A stretch of 21,154 nucleotides of DNA, taken from positions 1 through 21,154 of the forward strand of contig NMQN01000056.1 of NCBI GenBank assembly GCA_003575245.1. The letters are read 5' to 3'. The DNA is from Candidatus Atribacteria bacterium 1244-E10-H5-B2 (GTDB lineage Bacteria > Atribacterota > JS1 > SB-45 > 34-128). A model generated the notes under the pieces. It searched no databases. It saw only the letters and a list, made by a program, of their open reading frames with translations, and was not told the DNA's origin. The position numbers were made by a program, and so were the translations under genes. Within the stretch, counting starts at the first letter, position 1, and each line of letters opens with the position of its first letter. This document shows, piece by piece, positions 14,742 to 21,154 of the stretch.

Positions 14742-15647
14742 CTATGCCTCCTCAGGACTGAGGGCATCACGGATACCATCACCAAACAGATTGAAGCCCA
14801 ATACCAAGAACATGATGGCCAAAGCCGGAAACAGAGCTATCCACCACTGACCCGGCATCCGTTCAACACCTTCTGCGATCATAGTCCCTAAAGCTGGCTT
14901 AGGAGGTTGTTCCCCCAGACCAACGAAACTCAGAGCAGCACCAACTAATGTTACCCACCCTACATCTAATGCCATTTTCGTAAAGAGTGAAGAGGAGCAG
15001 TTCGGCAGAATTTCACTAAATAGGATATATATCTTACTCGCACCGGTGAGCTCAGCAGCTTGCACGTAGTACTCATTCTTTATCGACGAGGCTAGGGAAT
15101 AGGTCATCCGTGTATACCATGGCCACCAACTTATAGTTACGGCAATCATTGCGTTCATCAAGGTTGGTTTCAACACCGCAGCTATAGAGAGGGCCAGGAT
15201 AATAGGAGGGATACTAATAAACACATCGGTTACCCTCATAATCACAATGTCGACCCTTGTACCCGAATAATAGCCAGCGGTCAACCCCGTTAATGTGCCA
15301 AGGGAAACGCTGACAGATAATACCACGATAGCCATGAGTAGGGCATTCCTAAAAGAGAAGATAATTCTTGATAGGATATCTCGCCCAATCGTGTCAGTCC
15401 CCATTAAGTGTTGCCAGCTTGGTGGTTGGTTCTTGTTCTTGAAATCGACAAACTTTCCTGCATGTTGTGGGTAAGGGGTCACATAGGGTGCAAATACCGC
15501 GAGGAAGATAATTGTAAACACCATAACCAAGCCTAACACGGATAACCAGTTCCTGGAAAATTTGTACCAGGTCTTTTTTAATGAATCTAGTGTCCTGACC
15601 CATGGGTCCTCAATCGCATCAGGCGTAAACATCTTTTCGGTCATCAT
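14742..15647 (-). CDS. dppC: Peptide ABC transporter permease, DppC type
   Basis: 301-residue inner-membrane protein. One membrane helix near the N-terminus (NWLSVLGLVMVFTIIFLAVF, about 33-52) is followed by an extracytoplasmic loop with the family motif MGTDTIGRDILSR, then five further helices. The cytoplasmic coupling loop EYYVQAAELTGASKIYILFS carries the EAA-type motif that contacts the ATPases, and GDGIRDALSP closes the protein as in other DppC proteins. The first ATG overlaps the dppB stop (ATGATGA); the next codon is also ATG, so the start could be three bases later. Confidence 0.93.
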   Translation of the reverse strand: MMTEKMFTPDAIEDPWVRTLDSLKKTWYKFSRNWLSVLGLVMVFTIIFLAVFAPYVTPYPQHAGKFVDFKNKNQPPSWQHLMGTDTIGRDILSRIIFSFRNALLMAIVVLSVSVSLGTLTGLTAGYYSGTRVDIVIMRVTDVFISIPPIILALSIAAVLKPTLMNAMIAVTISWWPWYTRMTYSLASSIKNEYYVQAAELTGASKIYILFSEILPNCSSSLFTKMALDVGWVTLVGAALSFVGLGEQPPKPALGTMIAEGVERMPGQWWIALFPALAIMFLVLGFNLFGDGIRDALSPEEA

Positions 15648-16672
15648 CTAATACCCCCCTTCAATAAACGAATACGTGGGTCCAAGTAAGCGACAATGAT
15701 ATCTACTACAATATTCAGGGTAATAAACACAACACCAAGTACCAGTACCACTCCAGAAATAGCATTTACATCTTTATTAAGCATCACTTGTATACCATAT
15801 CGTGCCAATCCCGGGAAGCCAAAAATTTTCTCCACCATAAATGCATAGCCAAAAGTCGCAGCGATATCCATCCCCATTACAGTAATAGGTGAAATCAAAG
15901 ATGGTTTGAGCAGGTACTTCCCGGTCACAACCTTATCCGGGACACCGTAAGCAATCATTGAAGACATACAGTCTTTATTCTGGTTGTCCGCCATACTCGA
16001 ACGTGTGATACGTGCTGCTTGCGACATAGGTGGCAAAGCTAGCGCAGTAGCAGGTAAGATGAGGTGCATAAACGCATCCCAAAAAATATCAAGACGTCCA
16101 TTCAAAAGGCTATCTACCGTATACATTCCTGTGATAGTAGGAGGAGGTATGACCCCTTCAGTCAACCTTCCATAGGTCGGGAAGAGGTGCCAAACAAAGC
16201 CGAACAACAACATCAAGATAACAGCCCAGGCAAAAGCCGGGGTTACGATACCTAAATAAGAAAAAAGGCGCACTACGTTATCAAACCACGTATTAGCATA
16301 TCTTGCTGATGTGACTCCCAGAGAAATACCGGCTACTATGATAAAGATCGCCGTTATTCCGACCAATTCTAAGGTTGCCGGAAAGAATTCCTGGATATCC
16401 TGTTTGACCGGACGACGAGTCAAAAGAGAATCTCCTAGATTTCCATGTGCAACTTCCCATAACCACAAACCATATTGTTGGTGCAAAGGCTTGTCAAGAT
16501 GCATCTGTTGTCTGAGCCTTTCTACTACATATACCGGTGCTCTGGGACCCAGAGTCAGACGGGCTGGGTCACCGGGGACGATGCGGGCAATTATAAATAT
16601 TAATATAGATAGGCCAAATAAAACAAATATCGAAAGGGCTAATCTACGTAGTATAAAAGGACCTAATCTCAT
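15644..16672 (-). CDS. dppB: Peptide ABC transporter permease, DppB type
   Basis: 343 residues from ATG 16672, selected because AAGGAGGG lies directly in front; an upstream GTG/ATG lacks it. Six membrane helices, beginning LALSIFVLFGLSILIFIIAR. The RIVPGDPARLTLG motif follows the first helix, and a periplasmic region contains GNLGDSLLTRRPV. The coupling loop normally conserved as EAA-G is visible as MIAYGVPDKVVTGKYLLK. It ends LDPRIRLLKGG, as most DppB proteins do. It partners DppC. It is now separated from the binding-protein gene by about 1.3 kb of mobile DNA, so its expression may depend on read-through or on a promoter inside that DNA. Confidence 0.93.
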   Translation of the reverse strand: MRLGPFILRRLALSIFVLFGLSILIFIIARIVPGDPARLTLGPRAPVYVVERLRQQMHLDKPLHQQYGLWLWEVAHGNLGDSLLTRRPVKQDIQEFFPATLELVGITAIFIIVAGISLGVTSARYANTWFDNVVRLFSYLGIVTPAFAWAVILMLLFGFVWHLFPTYGRLTEGVIPPPTITGMYTVDSLLNGRLDIFWDAFMHLILPATALALPPMSQAARITRSSMADNQNKDCMSSMIAYGVPDKVVTGKYLLKPSLISPITVMGMDIAATFGYAFMVEKIFGFPGLARYGIQVMLNKDVNAISGVVLVLGVVFITLNIVVDIIVAYLDPRIRLLKGGIR

Positions 16673-16712
16673 TGAACCCTCCTTTCTTCTAACCACTATC
16701 AAAAATCGAGTA

Positions 16713-16782
16713 GGAGGTAGATAATTAATTTATCTACCTCCTCTCACACCACCGTACGTACCGTTCGGTATACGGCGGTTCG
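16713..16782 (-). ncRNA. Group II intron 3' end: domain V and domain VI-like hairpin
   Basis: On the minus strand, CCGCCGTATACC, the loop GAAC and GGTACGTACGG fold into a domain V-like hairpin with a 2-base bulge. It is followed by GTGTGAGAGG, the usual link to domain VI. A hairpin with a perfect 11-bp stem then follows (GGAGGTAGATA 16713-16723 with TATCTACCTCC 16731-16741). Domain VI normally carries a bulged branch-point A, and I see none, so branching may be lost. The intron lies about 40 bases before the dppB start. Confidence 0.7.
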
Positions 16783-17316
16783 TTAGAAATTAGCTACTTG
16801 TGTATATCTTTCTGTAAAACTTAGGTACCCAAGATTCTTAAGCCTTTCGTTAGTAAAGGTTAGAGCAAGTATAGGGCTGTTGGAGATTCTCCAGTAGCCT
16901 TTTCTGGTGTTGGCATATTCCCATGCCCGGAAGTTATCAATACCAAGTTTAACCAGATTATCGTGTCTGGTCTTGATCTTCTTCCATTGTTTTTAAATAA
17001 CACATCCTAATCCTTTAGTCTGGTCCATACATCGAGTTCTTGGCATTTCGTTTTTATATCCGCTAACCTAAAATAGCTGACCCATCCTATTATTAACTGT
17101 CGTAATTTCAGGTAGCGAAATTCCATACTCCAGGCATTACTCCTTGATGTAATGAATCTTATCTTTTCCCTTACTCTTTCTATTGACCTGGGATGGATTC
17201 TTATCCGTATTTCTTCCTGTTTTGTATAGAATGAGAACCTTGAGAATTTTCTTTCCCAGGTCCTGCCTATTGCACTTTTCTTCTTATTAACTTTCAACTT
17301 AAGTTTATCTTCGATA
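16783..17316 (-). pseudogene. Group II intron reverse transcriptase/maturase, C-terminal remnant with frameshift
   Basis: The frame from about 17316 encodes FIEDKLKLKVNKKKSAIGRT, then IRIHPRSIERVREKI and RSNAWSMEFRYLKLRQLIIG. These are the end of the RT domain and the maturase X domain. It stops at 17007, and the rest continues in another frame (QWKKIKTRHDNLVKLGID, then WEYANTRKGYWRISNSPIL) to a TAA at 16783-16785. The frameshift around 16995-17010 and absence of the whole RT catalytic region (no YADD) show a dead element. Its upstream part is cut exactly where the IS200-type element begins. Confidence 0.85.
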
Positions 17317-17319
17317 AAT

Positions 17320-17880
17320 GAATCACCCCGCAGCAGAGCTACGGGGTATCTAGTACCCCCTAAAGCAAACTAATTTGCTGATAGTGTAACTTTTTATATT
17401 CTTTTTCCATTCCTTGCTTTCTTACATATTTGCTTATTGTGTCTTCACTGCCAAATTTGCTTACAGTATTCACAAAAAATCCATCTGACCAAAATTCTCC
17501 GCCCCATAGTTGCTTTTTTACTTCCGGGTGTTTTTCAAATATCTTTTTGGCAGTGATACTTTTTATCATTCTTATTATTTCTGTCACACTATATTTTGGA
17601 ACTGACTGTATTAGAAAATGCACATGATCTCTGTCTGTTCCTATCTCTAAAAAACTTATCTCGTACCTCTTGGAAATTTCAAGACATATACCTTATGAGA
17701 GTATCATCTACTTCTTTGTTGAAAATAACCTTTCTATATTTTGCTGGACATACAAAATGGTATATTAGCACAGGTACATTATGTGATTTGTGAATATACT
17801 TACTCAAATCACTTTCTCCTCTACCTTTTATACCATTTTATCATATTTTATTGACCGCAGCAGAGCTGCGGGGAATTGAA
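17320..17880 (-). mobile_element. IS200/IS605-type element with end hairpins
   Basis: Two near-identical hairpins in the same orientation bracket a TnpA gene: CCCCGCAGCAGAGCTACGGGG-type at 17326-17346 and CCGCAGCAGAGCTGCGG at 17855-17871. Same-strand subterminal palindromes, not inverted repeats, are the hallmark of single-strand-transposing HUH elements. A competing hairpin (GGGGTA/TACCCC, 17343-17359) overlaps the 17326-17346 hairpin. No accessory tnpB gene is present. Exact cleavage sites cannot be fixed by eye. Confidence 0.8.
17360..17807 (-). pseudogene. tnpA: IS200-type TnpA (Y1 HUH transposase), one-base frameshift
   Basis: From TTG 17807 (with AGGAGA upstream) the frame reads LSKYIHKSHNVPVLIYHFVC to about residue 40. 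It then stops because of an extra base near 17688-17693. The +1 frame continues with EISFLEIGTDRDHVHFLIQS, where HVH is the HUH metal site. KKQLWGGEFWSDGFFVNTV follows, then KYVRKQG, which holds the catalytic Tyr, and ends at TAG 17362-17360. Joined, it is a full-length TnpA of about 148 residues. With the frameshift it is presumably inactive. Confidence 0.85.
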
Positions 17881-17892
17881 CCCTAAGAGATT

Positions 17893-17940
17893 AAAGGGGT
17901 GAAGCATTTATATCCTTTACCTAACTTACTCCACCCCTTT
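17893..17940. terminator. Stem-loop after the binding-protein gene
   Basis: AAAGGGGTG (17893-17901) and CACCCCTTT (17932-17940) form a perfect 9-bp stem with a 30-base loop, 24 bases beyond the binding-protein stop. The T-tail is short in both directions (CTTTT on plus, CTTTAAT on minus). It is a weak terminator or a 3'-end stabilising hairpin, as often found after highly expressed binding-protein genes. Confidence 0.5.
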
Positions 17941-17963
17941 TAGTGAAGTGCTAGATTATCTCC

Positions 17964-19652
17964 TCATTTTTTAAGTAGATCTGCCCTCTTCTCAGGGAAG
18001 ACCTTCATATCACGCACGTAATAAATGTACTCTATTGTTGTAGAAATAGGCTTTCCAGCTTTAATCCGTTCTGCTATCGGCCAAATAAGATAGGCCTTTG
18101 GATAAGCAAACTGCATAGCATCATCAGCTAACCAAATAGTAGGAGCCAGATCTACGAGTGTATGTTGTATCTCGGCATACTTCTTAAAACGCTCATCTTG
18201 GTCTACTGTTGCCAGTGCATCTTCAATAGCAGCATCAATTTCAGGCGAACCAAGCCACTCAGTCTGGTCAACAGAACCCTGAGAATTAGAGTGATACCGT
18301 TTTTCCAGCATCGAACCAGCCTCATTGTAACTAGAAGCTACGTAGATTATTTGGCCGTTCGGGGTAGTCTCTACGGTCTGCGATTCGTCGATCATTACAC
18401 CAAAGGGGTTCTTAAAGATCTCGACATCGATCCCGATCTCAGCCGCGTTGACCTGTAACAATAGTGCTATTTTTTCTTCATCGGGGACTTCAGCACACCA
18501 GGACAGTTTAAACGGAATATTCTCCTGACCGGCGTATACTGATTTGGCCATTTCCTCCTTAGCTTTCCCTAAGTTGTAACTGTACTGGAAGGTATTTTTG
18601 TCATGACCTGGCAGTGTCTGAGGGACCGGACCAACCGATTGAACATAGTTCGGCCAAACATCGTTAACTATCACCTCATAATCCATCACCCAGGATAGTG
18701 CCTTTCTAATATGGATATCATCGGTTGGGGGGACCTTAGTATTGAGCATGATTTGAAGATTTTGGTTCGCTAAAAAAACGATAGTCTCAACTCCTGGAAT
18801 CTTAAGTAGAGCAGCATACGCTTCTGTAGGCAACATTTGAGGGACAATCTCCGTTTCTCGATTTTTCATCAGTGTACGGATAGCTACCTCGCCGGGGAAG
18901 GCAAATTCTTTGAAGAAATCAGGGGCACCTTCTTCCCAGCCACCCCAGTAGTCGTCAAACTTTTCGCCTAACAGGGATTCCTCCATCTTCATTTCTTTGA
19001 CTGTATACGGTCCGCTACCGGCGTCGTTGGTTAGGAGCCATTTCTTCCCATAGTCGCCCATCTCCCCGTACATCTTCTCAGACCTGTCAATGTTCTCCAG
19101 GACCTGAGATTTATTGAGGATATAAAGATTTGCCAATGCAAGGACAAATGGACCAAACGGCCTTGCCAATTTGAATTCGACCGTGTAATCATCAATAGCC
19201 TTGACCGATTCAATACCAGAAATAATTCTGCCTTGAGCATCTTTGGTCTGTAATATGTATGCCCTACCCTCACCAATATTGACCAAGCGTTCGGTACTGA
19301 AGACGACGTCTTCTGCAGTCAGTTCGTCACCATTGTGGAACTTCATCCCTTCCCTAAGGTGGAAAGTATAGGTAAGGAAATCATCAGAGATGCCCCACTT
19401 TTCGGCCAGGTGGGGCCTTATTGATCCGTCTAGGTTCGGGAATATCAACGAATCGTATAACTGGACTATCGCCATGGTGTCAGAATAATCTGACCCCACA
19501 GCAGGATCTATGTATGTCGGCCAATCCATACAAAAACGCACAATACTCTCCGGATTGTGCTCTGTAGCAGAAGCTATTGCAACTCCGGTTACAGAGATAG
19601 CCAATAAAGTCACTAAAACCATCAAGTAAAGTAATAATTTAAGATTTTTCAT
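17964..19652 (-). CDS. Extracellular peptide-binding protein of the ABC transporter (SBP family 5)
   Basis: 562-residue DppA/OppA-type protein. Residues 1-30 are a Sec signal peptide: positive MKNLK, a hydrophobic stretch, and a likely cleavage after AIASA. No lipobox cysteine is present, unlike most such proteins in single-membrane Gram-positives. Family landmarks: YTFHLREGMKFHNGDELTAEDV (about 93-115), LNTKVPPTDDIHIRKALSW and a C-terminal ATIWLADDAMQFAYPKAY. It captures the substrate outside the membrane and delivers it to DppBC. Strong TTTAGGAGGT ribosome site. Its leader is 230 bases from a poly-G promoter, and the permease genes lie beyond an IS and intron remnant. Substrate type cannot be deduced; the family binds peptides and also other solutes. 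Confidence 0.92.
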   Translation of the reverse strand: MKNLKLLLYLMVLVTLLAISVTGVAIASATEHNPESIVRFCMDWPTYIDPAVGSDYSDTMAIVQLYDSLIFPNLDGSIRPHLAEKWGISDDFLTYTFHLREGMKFHNGDELTAEDVVFSTERLVNIGEGRAYILQTKDAQGRIISGIESVKAIDDYTVEFKLARPFGPFVLALANLYILNKSQVLENIDRSEKMYGEMGDYGKKWLLTNDAGSGPYTVKEMKMEESLLGEKFDDYWGGWEEGAPDFFKEFAFPGEVAIRTLMKNRETEIVPQMLPTEAYAALLKIPGVETIVFLANQNLQIMLNTKVPPTDDIHIRKALSWVMDYEVIVNDVWPNYVQSVGPVPQTLPGHDKNTFQYSYNLGKAKEEMAKSVYAGQENIPFKLSWCAEVPDEEKIALLLQVNAAEIGIDVEIFKNPFGVMIDESQTVETTPNGQIIYVASSYNEAGSMLEKRYHSNSQGSVDQTEWLGSPEIDAAIEDALATVDQDERFKKYAEIQHTLVDLAPTIWLADDAMQFAYPKAYLIWPIAERIKAGKPISTTIEYIYYVRDMKVFPEKRADLLKK

Positions 19653-19686
19653 ATTATCTCTTACCTCCTAAATAATAATAATTAAT

Positions 19687-19788
19687 CTAAGTATCTTTTA
19701 CTTTTAACTGTAAATTAACACACAAGCAAATACATTTCGTTAGCTTAAGACAACACATCCAAGTAATCCAGTGTTTTTTCCGACTCAA
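19687..19788 (-). CDS. Possible cysteine-rich leader peptide (33 residues)
   Basis: A strong ribosome-site sequence, AAAGGAGGTG (19798-19789), stands in the leader of the binding-protein gene. The frame starting at TTG 19788 gives 33 residues including WMCCLKLTKCICLC, then a TAG at 19689-19687. Five cysteines in 14 residues in a leader frame invite the idea of attenuation. However, the spacing is only two bases, the start is TTG, and no alternative hairpins were found. It is listed because the ribosome site is otherwise unexplained. Confidence 0.2.
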   Translation of the reverse strand: MSRKKHWITWMCCLKLTKCICLCVNLQLKVKDT

Positions 19789-19830
19789 CACCTCCTTTAC
19801 AAACACAAACAAAGTCTATTATTGCAGCAT

Positions 19831-19850
19831 TAAACTGTTGTAATAGTTTA
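19831..19850. promoter_or_regulatory. Inverted repeat in the binding-protein leader
   Basis: TAAACTGTTGTAATAGTTTA: 6-bp arms (TAAACT/AGTTTA) around an 8-base centre, about 35 bases downstream of the predicted transcription start. It is a plausible operator or small RNA hairpin. Nothing in the window identifies a regulator. Confidence 0.35.
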
Positions 19851-19881
19851 GTTTTTCCAAAATCCACTAGGCTAATCCTGT

Positions 19882-19916
19882 TTTATAGTGTATCACCCCC
19901 CCCCCCAAGCTGTCAA
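19882..19916 (-). promoter_or_regulatory. Transporter promoter with an 11-G tract in the spacer
   Basis: Perfect -35 TTGACA (19916-19911), then GCTT, eleven G (19906-19896), TGATACAC and TATAAA (19887-19882). The TACACT within this stretch is 18 bases from the -35; the better TATAAA is 23 bases away. The -35 overlaps an inverted repeat (AGCATT/AATGCT). Position upstream of the binding-protein gene makes it the likely promoter of the transporter operon. Between it and the racemase stop (19930-20069) I see only an imperfect inverted repeat (19992-20000 with 20034-20042). Confidence 0.6.
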
Positions 19917-20069
19917 GCATTTTTTTGGGAATGCTGCTTAAGTTTTCAAGGTGTATAGAGTAAATAATTTAATATGTTGTTTAATACTATCGGCTACTAT
20001 TTGTAAAATATTGGTACTTTTTGGGTAGTAACTATAATAGCCAATCGAAGGTTTAGTCTATCTGTTTAC

Positions 20070-20801
20070 TTATAATACATCCCATATGTTTCTTTCTTTA
20101 TTAGATGGATACATATACGTCTTCTTACTATGGAATAATCCTAAAGATATAAGCATTTCCAGATACCTCATAGCAACTGATACGGGATAAATTACAGGAA
20201 CATTATATCCTTTTTTGCTTAGTTCTTCACGTAAAGACCGATCTACTCCCATCATTCCCGTGCATCCAAGAATAATACAATGTGCACTATCTTTTTCTAT
20301 AGTGTCTATTGATACTCTAACCAATGCGTTTTTTAACTTCTCTTTATTTGCTAATTCTAGAACAGGAATATCCACGGATCTAACAGACGCTAATTTGCTT
20401 TCTATACCTACACATCTAACTATATCGTAAAACAAGGGTATGCTACTCTCCGTAACAGTTACTACAGAAAACTTTTCTGCTAAATCTGCCGCTAAGAGCA
20501 TAGAAGTTCTGCAAGGTCCAACTACAGGGATATCAAGTTTTTCCCTAACTGCTTCTACAGCAGGGTCAAACATGCAACTTATAAATATTCCTTCGTAACC
20601 CTCTACTTGGGCCTTTTCACAAAGTTTAATAATCCCAGGAGTACATAATAATTCATCATATCTGCTTTCAATCGAAGCTGTTCCATATTTAATGCCCTCC
20701 ACATCTATTTTTGAGATATCAAAACCTAAGCTTTTTACTTCTTCTCTAGTTTCAATTTCAAACTCTTTTGTAGTTACCGGAACTACAACTTTAATTTTCA
20801 T
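20070..20801 (-). CDS. Asp/Glu/hydantoin racemase-family protein
   Basis: 243-residue cytosolic protein of the two-cysteine racemase superfamily. It is closest in style to hydantoin racemase HyuE and relatives. The two active-site cysteines are present in matching halves: Cys76 in FISCMFDPA and Cys180 in ILGCTGM. The IPVVGPCRTSM segment (91-101) follows the first, as in hydantoin racemases. These enzymes invert a carbon next to a carbonyl without a cofactor. Next to a peptide transporter and DUF917 enzymes it may racemise a cyclic amide such as a hydantoin or diketopiperazine, or a released amino acid. Ribosome site GGAAGG. It probably has its own promoter, with a second promoter before the transporter. 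Confidence 0.82.
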   Translation of the reverse strand: MKIKVVVPVTTKEFEIETREEVKSLGFDISKIDVEGIKYGTASIESRYDELLCTPGIIKLCEKAQVEGYEGIFISCMFDPAVEAVREKLDIPVVGPCRTSMLLAADLAEKFSVVTVTESSIPLFYDIVRCVGIESKLASVRSVDIPVLELANKEKLKNALVRVSIDTIEKDSAHCIILGCTGMMGVDRSLREELSKKGYNVPVIYPVSVAMRYLEMLISLGLFHSKKTYMYPSNKERNIWDVL

Positions 20802-20841
20802 GTAATTACCTTCCTTCCTTATTGTTCTTATTATCTTTTAA

Positions 20842-20905
20842 TTCCTCGGAGAGGAAAAACTTCTAATATTGAAGCTAATATGCACTAATCATTGCGACAT
20901 TACAA
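20842..20905 (-). promoter_or_regulatory. Candidate promoter and operator of the racemase gene
   Basis: -35 TTGTAA (20905-20900), a 17-base spacer, and -10 CATATT (20882-20877). Twenty bases further on lies a perfect 6-bp-arm palindrome TTCCTC-GGA-GAGGAA (20842-20856), a possible repressor site between promoter and gene. Confidence 0.35.
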
Positions 20906-20966
20906 ATATGACGTGACAGTAGTAGCTGCAAATTAATTACTAACCAAATATTTACATCTAATAAGC

Positions 20967-21154
20967 TGTACTAAGTTCGAGTTGTGTTTACACTTAGCTT
21001 AAAATAAAAGTGGTCATACATGTGATCTTTCCTATAGAATATTGATAACCATAATATTCAAAAATAGGAAGGAGAACAGCACACATGACCAAAGATGATC
21101 GTATTGCCAGTTACAAATACAGTGTACTGCAACATGCACGAAAACACAATAATA
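20967..21154 (+). mobile_element. Left end of an insertion sequence running off the window
   Basis: It starts TGTACTAAGTTCGAG and is the best-preserved of three copies of this end in the window. It holds the leader with an AGGAAGGAGAAC ribosome site and the start of the transposase gene. The copies at 2224 (plus) and 11314 (minus) define the tip. Confidence 0.8.
21086..21154 (+). CDS. Transposase N-terminus (partial)
   Basis: 23 codons from ATG 21086 to the window edge, starting MTKDDRIASYKYSVLQHARK. They resemble the N-terminal helix-turn-helix region of IS481/IS3-like integrase-type transposases. The related C-terminus survives at about 2345-2512. The frame is open to the end, so the element may be complete outside. 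Confidence 0.65.

Noticed and set aside
17007..17297. Free-standing small gene
   Set aside because: Its sequence is the middle of a group II maturase, and matching sequence continues on both sides in other frames.

Overview
The window is about 21 kb of AT-rich bacterial DNA with strong AGGAGG-type ribosome sites. It also holds a group II intron remnant, an IS200-type element and several toxin-antitoxin genes. This fits a Firmicute, probably a Clostridia-type anaerobe. The assignment is an inference from style and gene content, and no rRNA, tRNA or core marker gene is present to test it.

Left region (1-2516) is a small island of toxin-antitoxin and defence genes, many of them decayed. It holds the tail of an antitoxin gene and a RelE/ParE toxin broken by one base. 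Next come an N-truncated Abi_2 (AbiD/AbiF-type) fragment, a 58-residue small protein, an intact hicBA pair, and up to three compact promoter/hairpin/terminator units that look like small RNAs. It ends with a broken helix-turn-helix gene and an internally deleted insertion sequence.

Middle and right region (2549-20801) is one long block of minus-strand metabolic genes. In order of transcription it reads: an Asp/Glu (hydantoin) racemase-family protein; a peptide ABC transporter (binding protein, two permeases, two ATPases); a DUF917 protein; a nitroreductase plus a small DUF6092-like partner that resemble the cyclodipeptide oxidase subunits AlbA/AlbB; two more DUF917 proteins; a PepD-type dipeptidase; a fourth DUF917 protein; and two tandem NicX/M29-like metalloenzymes. 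Taken together this suggests import and stepwise breakdown of cyclic dipeptides or related cyclic amides (hydantoins, imides). That role is my inference. The families of the individual genes are much better supported.

The metabolic block is a mosaic. The 3' end of dppF joined to the 5' end of a NicX-like gene occurs twice (about 4748-4967 and 12674-12899), as diverged direct repeats flanking the DUF917/oxidase/PepD cargo. An IS200-type element and a group II intron remnant separate the binding protein from its permeases. Left ends of one IS family lie at 2224, 11314 and 20967. A run of 11 G sits between the -35 and -10 elements of the likely transporter promoter, an arrangement typical of phase-variable promoters.
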